A stretch of DNA of 64,000 nt, taken from Panorpa germanica (Eukaryota > Arthropoda > Insecta > Mecoptera > Panorpidae). The notes under the pieces were generated by a model. That model was given only the letters and a program-made list of their open reading frames with translations. It did no database searches and was not told the origin of the DNA. The DNA lies in assembly GCA_963678705.1 (NCBI GenBank), contig OY783206.1:27663807-27727806 (forward strand), read 5' to 3'. The position numbers and the translations under genes were made by a program. Positions 15,401 to 26,739 of the stretch are shown piece by piece; position 1 is the stretch's first letter, and each line of letters opens with the position of its first letter.

Positions 15401-18400
15401 CTTATTAAAAATCAATTAAATATTTGACGTTGTGGTAATCGATTTTATCAACTTAACTAACATTCACCTAGAATAGCGGATGTTATTAGTGTTGCATATC
15501 GATTAGGTGCTACGAACTATATGTGTGACGACAACTATTTTTACGCAGTTTTAGTAGTTTGGATTAATTCATCAGCGGCCCGAGGCATTAGGCGTCATTC
15601 ATTGAGCCGTCGGAATCCTGAACGACAGACGCCGAGCGTCCTTGACCCAAATCCATGGAATGTCAGCAATCGGCGCCGGCAACTATTTTAGGACGCTTAA
15701 CGTCGCAATTCTAAAGTTTTGCGGCTTTCGTGTGTCATGCTTCAATAGTTCAGCCTCGGGACAAGCACCTGTCGATCCTCTAGATGCTTCCCTTAGAATA
15801 GGGCCGCTTAAGTGGAGTAACTTACCCCTGTAACCACTTGAGGAGGTTCTCAAGAAAATCACTTTCCTTAGGATCATCTTGAAAATTTAAATATCAAGCG
15901 AATACATGCTACAACGCTAAATCTATCCGAACCCTGTAATCTGTAAATTGCAATCAGCCGTCTCAGTCTGGAAGGGAACGATGCAAAGCAAAGTAAAAGT
16001 TTGCTCTCATGATAAATTATGTTAGTGCAAAACGACTCCAATACACCCTACAGTTCACAAGTTTGACTTGGCGTACTCTCGTATCGGTATGTGGTATGTA
16101 ACACATGCAAAGAACACAGAAGTCGGCTTGCTCTGAGAGTTCTACGCGCTCAACCAAGCCGCAGATTTACGTCCGAAGGAGGAAAGAGTACAGCAACAAG
16201 CTTGTGAAAAAAACTGATCAAAAATTCGCTAAACCTAAAATAGAATCCTTATTTTCACTGGTTTAATAATTACAATTAATTTTACATTAAACAAAATATT
16301 ATTATATTATTTTTTGACATAAATATAAATTTGTTTGTCGACTGATGTTGGCTACGTAGTTGTTGTCCGGCATATTTGAACGCGGCATTCTATAACGCGG
16401 CGTGTTAATGTAGCAGAACTTCCGCACTAAACGAGAGCTAATTGTAAATATTGAAACTCCAAGTACAAATATTTGACCTTGCCGTGCCGTGCCGTGCTGT
16501 GGAGTGGAGTGTGGAATCCATAAGGATGCTTGCCTAAGGTCCTTGGCTCGATAGCATTCACGAACACGGATGATTCAGGGGGGTCCCCAGCATTCGTGGG
16601 GGGACGGAGACGAGGGGGGGGTTCTAGTATTGGCTGGGACCAGCTGAGTGCTTCACTGCGCAGACTCCAACATCTACAGCGGATTGTAGATCCTCCCAAA
16701 TGTTCAGTGATGCTCTGGCGTCCACGACAGCGTCTGCTACGTTACCGACGCTCGACGTCGTGCAAAACCTGTTACTCAGCTACTCTTAGTGCTCCGTGGC
16801 TCCGTGGTTCCGCGGTTCCGTGTTTTAGACTGAGACTGGGGAAGGTCAACCTCTACGGTTCGGCCTCCAAGTGCCTACACTGCCTGACTGCTTGTGTGGT
16901 ACAAGCAAAATCAATAGCTCAAACGCAGTGTCGAAATTTCTATAAAAAATTGTGTGATTTTTATTGTAGTGTCCGCTAATACAGCTCAGGATAATCATCG
17001 TGTTCTGTGAGAAAATAAAAAATTAAAATCTAATACTACAGTAATACAGCTCTAATTGTTGTAGAAGGGAACCAAACTTTGCAAAAAGAAAACAACGTGT
17101 AGTATTTGAAGGTAGTTGTCGTGCTATGAGACTCAGATTGTTGGAATCATGATCCAATTATCCTGAAAGTTTGAAGTCCGTTGACCGTTTCGGACTCGAG
17201 ATAATTTAAATCAAAGTTCGAATCATTCGTTGTTTGCATCCAGTCTGTTGGCGGTGCGGATTTTCTTTCGCAGTGTGGTTCTAGTCTAAGAAAGAGGCTT
17301 CTAAAACATTTGTACAACCAATTTTTTTTACACTATATAGGGATAAATCAATTTTTTTTCGTATCACGCAGACGGAACAAAACTTTTGTATAATGTTCTA
17401 GCACGACAATGTCCTTAAAAACTAATTATTTTAATTACAATATATTTTTCTACATCAATTGCAAAATAAATGTCACGGACAGTGTGACGTCACTATTTAA
17501 AAAGGAACGGTTATGATAAATTATTAATTGCCAATTTTTAGTTCTAAAATTTTTTGAAACACCAAATATAATGTAATAATGTTGCTTCAAATAATGAAAA
17601 ACAATTTTATAAAATTTCTTGTCTTGACTTAATTTTTATTGAAAAAATTCATGCCAATTTTGCTGTATAATTTTAAATTCGTAATAAATAGGGAAAAGGT
17701 ACGAAACTTTGCAGAAATCTAAAATTTAAAATAATGTAAAAATAAATAATTTAAGTGAAGAAAAAGAAATTGTATTTAAACATTTTATTCAGTGAGGAAG
17801 GCTTTTAGAGAGGGTAAAAGTCCTATTCATTAGTGAAACAACTTAGGCAAATCCAAGTTTGATTTACAGTTAAGCTCCATTCCCACTTATTGTTTTTAGT
17901 TTTAATTCAAGGTTTCTACATTAAATGTAATTTTGAACTTGTGTTTAGTAAACATAATGAACGAAACCTTTTGGATGTTATTATGACGTCACGAGAGCCT
18001 CCTTAATTTTGCGAAACATTTTATACAGAAATAGAAATTTTGGCAATCAATACTTTAAAAATAATCGAGATGTATTTTTAATTTCTCATCTGTTAAAATT
18101 AATTTTAATAAAGTGTAAATATTCTCCAAAGCTGAATGTACAATTCCGAAAGTGAGCTCTTTAAATGACGTGTGACGTCACAGTAGTGTTTCCGTGTTAA
18201 GTGATGAACGGCGTTGGTTTTCTGGCGGCGGTAAAGACATTCACACCAGCCGGTAGAAGGCGTAGAAAATGTGAGAAACAAAGAATTGATTTAACAGGGG
18301 GTTGCCACCCCGATGTGGTCCCGAGTTGGGATTCTGCCCCTCCAATAACCCCGCCAGCAGCATTCCTCCCACCAGGACATAGAAAGAAAATTATCTTCGG

Positions 18401-21400
18401 TGAGAACATTTATGAACCAACTTTTATAATAGTTTATGAATAAAGTTCAGAATTTGCACCTATTTGTCCGGCTACTCATTGTTGAAATAGTCAACTTGCT
18501 TGCAACTTGCGTGCAAATACAATCAAATAAAATACTGTTTGTTGCAATGAGTGTACCAAATCTTGTACAATAGTTGTTTTATATTTTGTATGCCTTCTGC
18601 ATGTAACACTTCGAGTGACGGATACAAACACAAAACAATATCCAGTACTAAGTCGTTGAAAGGGTGAGGTGGGGTGAGGGGAACGTGTGATTTGTTTCGT
18701 TGAAATATCTATCTAAAAATTGTTATAATTATAATGTATGTAGTTGCTAGTTATTTTCTTAGATTGACCTACAAACTATTTCCATCCCTTTTCTTCAACA
18801 GCCAATCATTACGCAGTTGATCGCAATGTCTCAACCTCGTCTTTAACTGTAACACATCCACCAACAAAACCCTAACATTAAATTCAATTATTTACTTTAT
18901 AAATATTTTTACAGTAATATTGCTGTCTCTTTCATTTACATAGAACAATCCTAATCAAAATTTTGTACTGCTCTAACACGTTACAATAATTTTTCTCTAA
19001 AAAGAAACATTGCAAAATAATGAACAGAACTTGTGATGACTTACCGGTCATTGCCCTCGGTGCAGGTGGCTTAACATAAACAAAATACCAATGTGTTGTT
19101 GCCATGGTTACATAACTAAATTTAGAGTAATGTTTAAATAAATTTACAATATTGCACGATCAAAATATTTTAAAGACAAATAATTGCAATAAATTTAATT
19201 TTAATGAATTATTCTTGTTTACACTTTGTTGTATAAAAGAGATGGCAATTCATAGAAGGAAATAAACGTAGCGATATTTAACTTTTCTTATAAAAGGCGC
19301 CCATTATATTCAGGCGCCTTGTGCGTAGTGGTATTGCATTTACAAATAACAACAGTAACACATATATTCCCAATTAAATCAGTTTGTTGCAAAACAATAC
19401 CTAAATATGTCAGACCTTACAGTTTCATCAATTAAATTTGTAGTTAATAATTAGATCACGAAGCTGCAGCATGTTTAATAGTAACACTTCGAGTGACGGA
19501 TCTTGTACAAACGCAAAACAACATCTAGTCCTAAGTCCGATAGGAATGGGGGAGGGGAGACGTGTGATTTGTTTCATTGAAATATCTATCCAAAAATTGT
19601 AATAATTATATCACCCGGTAAAACACTATGTCCAGCTGATCCACGGTGTCAGTAATCCCGAACATTTACGAGATAAACCGACAAGATGACTTCGTTTTTG
19701 AACATAGTTTCTCCCTAACAAATTATACAATTGATTCGCTAAAAGTATCATCCAGTGTTAATACAAAAATTAGTATTTACTATGGTGACCGCAATATTTT
19801 TAAATGAGATTCATTTTGACTCAAGTTCAAACTTGCAAAGCCGGGTGTGTTTTTGGAAATACGCGATGCACGGGAATGTAAACAATAAAATCAACCAATA
19901 GGATCGCTGCATTAATTAGATAGTACACTCACATTAAAATTTTAATTGAAGTTATAACATGTATTTAAAAACTATATATTTTTTAAAATATTTTATACAA
20001 TTTTATTTCTGTGGAATTTTAAAAGCAGCTGGTGAATTTTCGTGCTGCGGGCTGATAAATTTACGAATAATATTTTGTTCAGTATTTCAATAAATATAGG
20101 AAGAACCTGACAATCTAATAAACAGTCAACACTTTACTAATTTATTCCTTTACAATAAATCTGTTCTTCTTAAAAATCTGTAGAACCGTTCTCGAGATAT
20201 ACGTTAAGACGATGCCTTCCTTTGTAGGCCTCCTGCAAAGCATGTTAAACAGCTGGTCAAAACATTTGAAATTTTGTTTAAGTTTAAGTTTTGTAATATC
20301 ATTATTGATGGTGACGCATCTACCCTATTGTGCCCTATTGTTTGGACTGCTTCGGCAGGATCTTGGCCAGTTGACCATTACTACTACTACAGCAACGTTT
20401 TAGCAGCGTTTAACGTGTGGCTGCATCAGCTGCGTCAGTCACGCTGCGTCTATTTCTAAACCGTGACTCACTGTTTTTGTGTTCTGTTGACTTTGACGCC
20501 GTTTTATTTACTTCGAATATTTCGGTTCGTTTAACAAGTGGGTGCCACCGCAGAACAAAGAGCGGCCGGAAATTAACCCGGTCTCTAAACCACGATGAAT
20601 TACGTAACAGTTACATAACTTTAATGACTTTGTGAACCATGTCTTAATTCCTATACCACTGAACAACGTATTGATCAAGTTAATTATCAGGACCGCTATA
20701 TTTTAGGATGTTTTTTAACCTAAGGCTCTCCGCACACGAATCTACCCGAAGCGAATGTGATTACTACGAATGTGTTGTTAGTGAGAGATCGAACGTGCGT
20801 AGAAAGATCTCTATATGTAAACTAACATGTCTATAACAAACTCTGTTTGATCTTCTAGTTGCTGGGTTACGTGAAGGAAGTCGAAAACGATTAAAAGTAA
20901 CTCATTTTCTCAGTAACTTATAAATATAGTCAAATTACGAGAGTTCGGCGGCGACACATACTTAAAACAAGTTGTGGGGTATAAACTGCCGATATAACTA
21001 AAAAGCACTGACTCACTTATTTTTCTATAATGTATATTGAAACGAATAAGATAAAAATCATTATCGTATTATAGATTTATACCGCTCTTATAACCTCTTT
21101 TAAGTATAAGTCGCCGCCGAACTACCGTGATTTGGACTATATATATATTTTAAATTATCAAGATGATCGCAATGAAAGTTATTTTCTTGGGAACGTCTTT
21201 AAATAGTTTTGCGTTATTCGTTAAAAAGAAAATAACACAAGAGAAGTGCCTTACTTGGCTATTAAAAGCGAAGATTAACTTTGGAACGCTCAATGGCGTC
21301 TTTCTCGTAGGAAAGTCTTTGGCATTTCCTCTATAAATTTAAAAACAACGTAAAAACAACATCATATAATTTTTATATTTATAAATATACCCGACCTGCT

Positions 21401-24400
21401 TCCACTTGTGCGATCTTTATATATAGCCATCTCTTTTCTTTCTCATATTTAACTATTCATAAATACAAATATTTTGATTGGCCGCCAGTGGCCTCTGCTG
21501 GTCGTGGCGTCAACGAATGCCGCACAAATATTTGGCAAGTGTCGAAAATATTGAGAAAAATTGTGTTGAAATTCCGTGAATCTGTAGAAGCTGTGTGACG
21601 TCACTCACTGCCGTGGGGGCAGAGGGGGAGGGGAGTTTATTTAAAAGGGCATGCGAAAATGTTGCATTCACCAAAGATGAGTGCGTGGCTCTTAGGTTGT
21701 TTGTTTACATGTGGTTGTTGTCATAAGCCGTATGCAATGTGTTCAATATCGTTTATCAGAGTTGTTTCGCATCAGCACGCCTTATCTTGATAGCAAGTTT
21801 CTACTTTATTGAATCGCAATTTTGGTTTAATAAACGTACTTACCCGCGCGGTTTTCTCGCTTTAACTTATTAACAACCAAACCCAAAAAATATAAACCCG
21901 ATCCGGAGATCGAACCCGAAAATGCGCACTATTTCGTCATACATATTTAATGAATTATTATTTTTGTTACAGAACCAAAAAAAGAAAAGCATTCAGATGC
22001 TGGAAACGGTGGTACAGGCTCGAGTGGCATCAATGGGGCCCTGTCTCCAAACAATGACCAACACAGCGGGTCCTTACTACCCCCTCCTGGTGACCATGAT
22101 AGGGGTGGACCAGGCAGCGGTAAACCCGAACGGCCGTCATCACTAACCGGCCCTGGAAAGCAGAATCGAAGATTTTGTTATCACGGGGACCACTGTAAGT
22201 AGAGGGTTACTCCAACAAGATGACAGATGACAGATGACAGTTGATGAGTTTCACGTGAACAGATATTTAAGTTTCATTGACTAGTTCCAGATGGCGTCGT
22301 ACCGGGTCCCCCAGGAAGCACACCGCCCCCAACGGAGCGACACATGCACCACCTCCCGCTGCCCGGCCATTTGATGCTGTCAGAATTACCCGAACCTCCG
22401 ATTCCTGTTTCAGAGATCGGCCCAATCCCGCCACCTCCAATGTTCAGTTCACCGAGTCCGACTCTGCTACTCCGACAGAACCAGGTTTCCATGGGCCCCA
22501 TGGGTGGGGTACACAATGCCATTCCCTTGGATCTATCAGACTATGATTATGAAGGTACATAACCTCACTTCTTTAATCATTTTAAGATAAAATGTATGTA
22601 GGTTATTTTTAAAGATACCATAAATATTTTAGATCAAGATGAACTAGATCCTGAAGAATTTGATTCGGAAGAAGAACAATATATGTTCCGGATGTCGCAA
22701 CCGGATCCAGCGATAGACACATCAAGAGTTGATGAAATTCCAGCTAAGGAACCGAAGTTTAATGCGGTGCCCTTAAAATCAGCGTTAAAGAAAAAAGGAG
22801 GTGGCTCAGGTCCTGGAACTCCTCAGGGAACACCTACTCAGGAAAATAGGACGTTAACAATGCGACAGGATCAACATGGCTCATTCAAGTAAGAGAAATT
22901 ATTATTATAATTAAATAATAATGTTGGTAGAGTAGTCAGCAGCGCCTGATGTATATGCAACAACAATAACTGCCCGTAAATACATGTTGTACTGTCTACG
23001 TTGATTATTATTTAATTATTATTCAATGAGTACACTAATTATAAATGAATCACACATTTAAAGAAAATCGTAAAAAATAATTAGCTAAGAAACAACTTAG
23101 TCTATATTGGTTTGCTTCTTGAATATATTTTGACTTTGAGACAAAAATAAATGTTTCAAACCTTGTAATTAATGTATAGTAATTAATTAAAAAATAATTG
23201 AACATTTGATATTCTGGTAGCTATCTTTATCAATACGTAGAAATTAAGTTAAGATTCACAATTCATCTTTCATCTCATCATATTCACATTTTGTAAATGT
23301 ATAAAATAAATGTTACTTTGTAAAATATAAAATTATTTTTCACGCAGACGGCCACCTCTACGGCCAAGGATCAGGATATGGTATTTAATATTTAATTTTT
23401 TCTAAATGTTGTCTTTTTGCACCGCTCTCTTTTATTTTAATGCTGTCTACAGTCATTGACAAATTAACACGTTCGGTAATGTTCTTTGAACTTCATAATT
23501 TGCATATCATGAAAAGAATTGTCACCAACTTGTGATGAAAATGGAAGTTTCGTTTAAAAATCACTTTGACTTTGACAGAGTCAAATTTAAATCCGGGTTT
23601 AACTCCGACATGACATAGATGACAGATTTCTCTGGCTAATTGGTCAATTAAAAGCATGGCGCATCGAACGTTAAAAATCACGCTTTCGAAACTTTAACTT
23701 TCCACCTCTAGATGTCTCATTGTTTATAATTTTGGAACTAATGTTCTTTCATTTTCCCAGCACACGACCTGTGAGATTCGGCATTGCTCTTCCTTGCACC
23801 ATGGACAACAAAGAAAATGCGCGGCCCTACGTCATCCGCGAAGACGGCGACAGCGACCAAGGGGACGGACCTGTCCTGTATCGGGACGACGATGTCCCAG
23901 TGGATGACACCAGGGTCCAGGCCAAGATCGCGAGGAAGGAAAGCCTATCGCTGAAGCTGGCAATGCGTCCAGATCGGCAAGAACTAATAAACAGGTAAGC
24001 AGAGTCGGATTAGGCCACAAGCGGCACATATTGCAGAAAATGAGCTTGCAAAACTTAATAATTAAAGGGAATAAATGACCATTGTAATTTCCTATTATTT
24101 GTTGCAGAAATATTTTACAACTTCAAAGTGACAATGAGCGGCAAGAATCCAAAGAAGCCATCGGGGCGCGCTTGATTCGACGGTTGTCAATGAGACCGAC
24201 TCCTGAAGAACTCGTGGAACGGAATATACTGAAAAGTAAGTGCCCGGCATTACTTAAAATTATAACCTAAAGACACGCACTAAATATACTAATTACGTAT
24301 TTTCTTTTTCAGCGCAAAGTCCAGCGGAGGAAAAGAAACAAAAAGAAGAGAAGAAGCGTTACCTTCTTCGAAAGTTGAGCTTCCGGCCTACCGTCGAAGA

Positions 24401-25694
24401 GTTAAAGGAGAAGAAGATCATAAGGTTCAACGATTACATAGAAGTAACTCAGGCACATGACTACGACCGACGCGCCGACAAACCCTGGACGAGATTAACG
24501 CCCAAAGACAAAGCCGCCATCAGGAAGGAGTTAAACGAGTTCAAAAGCTCGGAAATGGCAGTGCACGAAGATAGCCGACATCTCACGAGGTACTACTCCT
24601 GAAGATGATGAACTCAAATATCTTTAGAAGTATAAAACAATAGAATGAATTTCCACTAGAGCGATTCATAGAAATTGACATTGACGGGTTTTACACAGTG
24701 GTGCAAGGCCTACTGTCCAGGTAGCATCATTTCAAACACATGGTTTCGTCATTTAACAAGTCAGTTTGCATTTAAACAAAGGAGGCTATGTCAACGGAGC
24801 TGCAACACGTCATAGCTCTAGCGTACTGCACGACGCATAGACGTAACATTCTCTTAAAAACGACAGGCTCGGCAGTCAGTGTAGTTCATATTCTTGAACA
24901 ACAGTCATTCGGTATACCGATTGAAATACTGAATCATCCTCTGGTAACTCTCTTGCAGCAACAACCAATCTGCGGTTAATGTTCTTTTCGATGTATGGAT
25001 GAAGCCAATACATTCTACGTCTGATTCGTCGTCTTCTAATAGAAGCGTGTGCTATAATCACATCTTCTTTATCACTTTTTGCTATTCTTTAATGTTATTT
25101 AAGGTTTAAAGCTATTTCTTTAATATCTTTCCTTTATCCTTTCCCCTGCCTCCTATTCTTATTCTGTTTTCACTTGTCCTCTTCTATTCCCCACATCCTG
25201 CCTAATTTCTCCTCTTACGTATTTTTTTTATTGTAAACATATTAGTTTACACAGGTAGAATCTTCCTGTAGGTTAAGAAGTTCTGCTTCTTAGGAAGGTC
25301 CTTAGTACGATTTAGCTTCTTCTGAGACATAGGTGAAAGGTGTTGCCGATCCCGTAGGCGCTAGTGCATTCATACGAACCAAACTAGTGTCCGATTTACA
25401 GTGGTCTTCACGAGAATTTTAGCGACCGTAAATTTGTCCAGTTTGTATACAATAATCAATGTTTATTGAATCAAAAATAGAGGACAGTGGGTTGGATGTC
25501 TTTTTAGTGTACCCTCACTATGGACACCACTGTTCTAGAGAATTTAAAGTCGGTTTCGTCACGGTTTGTTCTCGGGCGCAATGTTGTAACGTTAGTGTTT
25601 GTATTTCAAAAGATATTTGACTTTTGTTTGTTCGCTGTCAACGAAACCTGGTTCTAACGAGGCGTTCATATTTTGCAGATTTCACAGGCCATGA
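3494..25694 (+). CDS. Phactr: Phosphatase and actin regulator (Phactr) gene, 5' end incomplete
   Basis: Phactr proteins bind G-actin through RPEL repeats and PP1 through their C-terminus. Coding exons read: 3494-3658, 4701-4799, 5869-6177, 21973-22194, 22291-22554, 22633-22888, 23761-23994, 24108-24235, 24313-24589, 25679-25694. All joins keep frame with GT/AG sites, giving about 655 residues. Visible in order: a basic stretch ([16 protein letters not shown]); RPEL1 ([13 protein letters not shown], near residue 57); a Gln-rich linker; a Pro-rich segment; an acidic [10 protein letters not shown] segment; RPEL2 ([16 protein letters not shown]); RPEL3 ([17 protein letters not shown]); RPEL4 ([16 protein letters not shown]); and the PP1-binding tail [18 protein letters not shown]...HLTRFHRP. 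The first exon enters in phase 1, so a start exon lies upstream and was not identified. The single-exon reading past 24589 gives HLTRYYS-stop, which is not the family terminus; the last exon restores it. Splice sites are not experimentally supported. Confidence 0.93.
5618..5785 (+). repeat. Dispersed repeat family A, partial copy
   Basis: Contains ttactttctttacgatcatc, gaaaatgtgacaaaattgta and gtgagctacttttcgttcg in the order found in the other family A copies, but with the middle missing. It lies in the Phactr intron before the Gln-rich exon. Confidence 0.5.
6625..7035 (+). repeat. Dispersed repeat family B, copy 1
   Basis: Shares an ordered series of blocks with 14878-15265: gtgttggaatggttgcattt, a cctaatagttaaggaaatct-like block, the cctacaacttttatta block and a gtctgttcataacacc-like end. 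It is non-coding and of unknown class. Confidence 0.65.
7970..8020 (+). repeat. Possible tRNA-derived SINE remnant
   Basis: Contains tccgggttcgatcctcgaac, which resembles an RNA polymerase III B box (GGTTCGANTCC-like). No intact tRNA cloverleaf or A box is apparent. A similar minus-strand motif lies at 21899-21920 (ccggagatcgaacccg). Confidence 0.3.
8727..8760 (+). repeat. Mariner-like terminal inverted repeat remnant
   Basis: The sequence ttggcacaaaagtaatttcg resembles mariner/Tc1 termini. A related minus-strand end lies at 11539-11570 (attactttcgtgccaacc). No transposase reading frame is visible between them, so this is a decayed or non-autonomous element. Confidence 0.4.
8800..9100 (+). 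repeat. Dispersed repeat family X, copy 1
   Basis: Contains agagttatcagaggacgatt, cgtcgtgcagtacgctagag, gagcctcctttgtttaaata and ggacagtagacctt. Each is found in reverse complement at 24700-24970. A mariner-like terminus (8727-8760) lies just before it, so it may be part of a decayed DNA transposon. Confidence 0.6.
10740..11096 (+). repeat. Dispersed repeat family A, copy 2
   Basis: Starts near gacgttcccaagaaaat and runs through cgacctatgttgaaacggaa to cgttttcgac. It shares most of its length with 2766-3132 in inverted orientation and with 31905-32226 in direct orientation. Confidence 0.7.
11539..11570 (-). repeat. Mariner-like terminal inverted repeat remnant
   Basis: Reads on the minus strand as ggttggcacgaaagtaattt followed by cggttcgg. 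It could pair with 8727-8760 or with the diverged plus-strand end at 10607-10636 (gattggttcgaaaagtattt). Another minus-strand relative is at 14449-14490. The pairing is uncertain. Confidence 0.4.
13167..13256. repeat. Perfect 20-bp inverted repeat with 50-bp loop
   Basis: The left arm 13167-13186 (ctacacgtttttttgcagta) is exactly complementary to the right arm 13237-13256. The loop is AT-rich and has no coding potential. It may be a very small MITE or a hairpin-forming element in the Phactr intron. Confidence 0.85.
14031..14048 (+). repeat. (CT)n microsatellite
   Basis: Uninterrupted ct dinucleotides (tctctctctctctctctc) within the long Phactr intron. Confidence 0.9.
14878..15265 (+). repeat. 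Dispersed repeat family B, copy 2
   Basis: Direct counterpart of 6625-7035: gtgttggaatgattgcattt, then cctaataattaaggagatct, cctacaacttttatttataa and gtccgttcgttacacc. The two copies are in the same orientation about 8.2 kb apart. Confidence 0.65.
16165..16375 (+). repeat. Repeat family D, copy 1
   Basis: Shares gcaacaagctt, a tagaatccttattttcact block, a caattaattttacattaaac block and gatgttggctacgtag with 26740-26990, in the same order and orientation. It is non-coding. Confidence 0.5.
18204..18399 (+). CDS. Candidate alternative first coding exon of Phactr
   Basis: An ATG at 18204 opens 65 codons ([17 protein letters not shown]... ending [10 protein letters not shown]) that stop at a good donor, ttcg|gtgaga, at 18400. 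The exon leaves one base (g), which is phase 1. That is the phase required by the next Phactr exon at 21973, where g+aa gives Glu and the frame continues EPKKEKHSD. The stretch is GC- and codon-rich compared with the surrounding AT-rich intron. An isoform made from it would lack RPEL1 and the basic motif but keep RPEL2-4. I do not recognise the peptide, so the evidence is composition and phase only. An unrelated ORF remains possible. Confidence 0.45.
18603..18725 (+). repeat. Repeat family C, copy 1
   Basis: Begins cacttcgagtgacggat and ends near gtttcgttgaaatatctatc. It is matched in direct orientation at 19483-19610, about 880 bp downstream, with a few small insertions. Confidence 0.65.
19483..19610 (+). 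repeat. Repeat family C, copy 2
   Basis: Direct copy of 18603-18725: cacttcgagtgacggatc, then a G-rich block, then gtgatttgtttcattgaaat. It is a local direct duplication or a pair of short dispersed elements. Confidence 0.65.
20862..21205 (-). repeat. Dispersed repeat family A, interrupted copy
   Basis: The left end (acgtgaaggaagtcgaaaac) and right end (ttattttcttgggaacgtct) match the two ends of family A in minus orientation. The middle is unrelated AT-rich sequence, suggesting replacement or deletion of the core. Confidence 0.4.
23348..23380 (+). CDS. Candidate optional 33-nt cassette exon of Phactr
   Basis: Preceded by a pyrimidine-rich acceptor (atttttcacgcag) and followed by atg|gtattt, these 33 bases are divisible by three and open in the required frame ([12 protein letters not shown]). 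Inclusion would add 11 residues between the acidic segment and RPEL2 without changing frame. Skipping joins 22888 directly to 23761 (SFNTRPVRFG), which also reads well. The donor is weak. Confidence 0.3.
24690..24985 (-). repeat. Dispersed repeat family X, copy 2 in the last Phactr intron
   Basis: Inverted counterpart of 8800-9100 (for example ctctagcgtactgcacgacg and gcctactgtcc). It lies between the last two Phactr coding exons. The 63-codon frame at 24788-24979 falls entirely in this repeat and is not regarded as a gene. Confidence 0.6.
25679..25694 (+). CDS. Phactr: Phactr terminal coding micro-exon (RFHRP stop)
   Basis: After the acceptor ttttgcag at 25671-25678, the exon reads a/ttt/cac/agg/cca/tga. 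Joined to the AG left by the donor at 24590 (cacgag|gtacta), this spells R-F-H-R-P-stop, the conserved Phactr C-terminus that inserts into PP1. Only 16 coding bases lie in this exon; the rest is 3' UTR of unknown length. The match of phase, residues and stop makes chance unlikely. Confidence 0.9.
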
Positions 25695-25900
25695 CGATTG
25701 CAAGGGCTAAGCAATGGCGTCGTCAGTTTTTTACTGAAGAAGCAAGGAGCTGTGATAGGGCCTCGTGTGCTACTTTGGCCCACCTCTGAAAATATTCCAC
25801 GGATCGCCCTACGCCGTTTAGGCTGATTCCGCCAAGTTACCTGAAACAACCTCCCCCATCTAATCCCAAACCAAACAAACCGGAAGTGAGTGCCTCTCTC

Positions 25901-25918
25901 ACACACACACACACACGA
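25901..25918 (+). repeat. (AC)n microsatellite
   Basis: A run of about eight ac units, about 200 bases after the Phactr stop codon and so probably in its 3' UTR. Confidence 0.85.
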
Positions 25919-26739
25919 CATTGACGAGAATTAATGCGTACGTTCTGTGTACACAGCCAACCAGGAAGTGAAAATAACTAAATAACAGACTAGTGCAGTG
26001 TGATTAAATTAACAACAGTTCCGGTTTGCACCGGTGAATCCGGTAAATCCGGTGACTGGTGAGTGTGGTGGACGTTTCAATTGTTTCAACATTAAACGGT
26101 GATACTGCTGTATATTTATAATCATAACTTTCACAATAATGGACTCTTTAATTGTAAAATATATTTTTAACTATTATTTTTTTTATAATAATATAAATAT
26201 GATGACCAGGACTATTAATTTTTAAGAAATATCAACCAAACAAATTGATGTTAGTTTTTGCGCTATCACTGTCTCATTTTAATGCGTTTTTAATGCAATT
26301 TTACGGTGCATTTAATTATGAAGAAGTTCATTATATCGAAATTTTATTTAACGAAGACACAAACCTTTTGTTTTTGTTAATCGTTTTTAACAAATATTTG
26401 TAAAAAATTATGAATACATTAAATAATAAATATAAAGTTCAACTACAATTAGTGAAACGGATCTTTTCTATTACTTGAGGAATGTAATAGACTTCTTTAT
26501 GTTCTTTCATTTCCCTTTCCTGTAATAGGCCTAATTTTACACTTGAATATGTTGGTTTGATAACTGGCTCGGCCAACATGCTAGTTGGAGGTCGGCGTGC
26601 GCTGTTTTTAGGTAACCGCCAACACCAGCTGAGCTCATGCATGAATTTAATAAGAATGTCATTTGGTGACAATAACAAGTTTTTATACCGAATTTATAGG
26701 TCTGCATATGAAACGCAGGCCACTTAGGGACTTAAGAAG

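Larger units (their letters stand above)
6178..21972 (+). other. 15.8 kb Phactr intron filled with degenerate repeats
   Basis: The intron holds family B repeats (6625-7035, 14878-15265), a family A copy (10740-11096), a family X copy (8800-9100), paired family C repeats (18603-18725, 19483-19610), a family D copy (16165-16375), mariner-like termini, a perfect hairpin (13167-13256), and GC-rich islands at 9340-9600, 15565-15850 and 16480-16880. The islands may be non-coding first exons or promoters. The only coding candidate with supporting phase is 18204-18399. Confidence 0.75.

Noticed and set aside
16530..16979. 149-codon plus-strand frame
   Set aside because: It follows a GC-rich low-complexity patch, has no recognised domain, and competes with an equally open minus-strand frame (16427-16699).
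24590..24602. Phactr ending as HLTRYYS
   Set aside because: The family terminus HLTRFHRP is restored by the exon at 25679 in correct phase, so the read-through is probably intronic.
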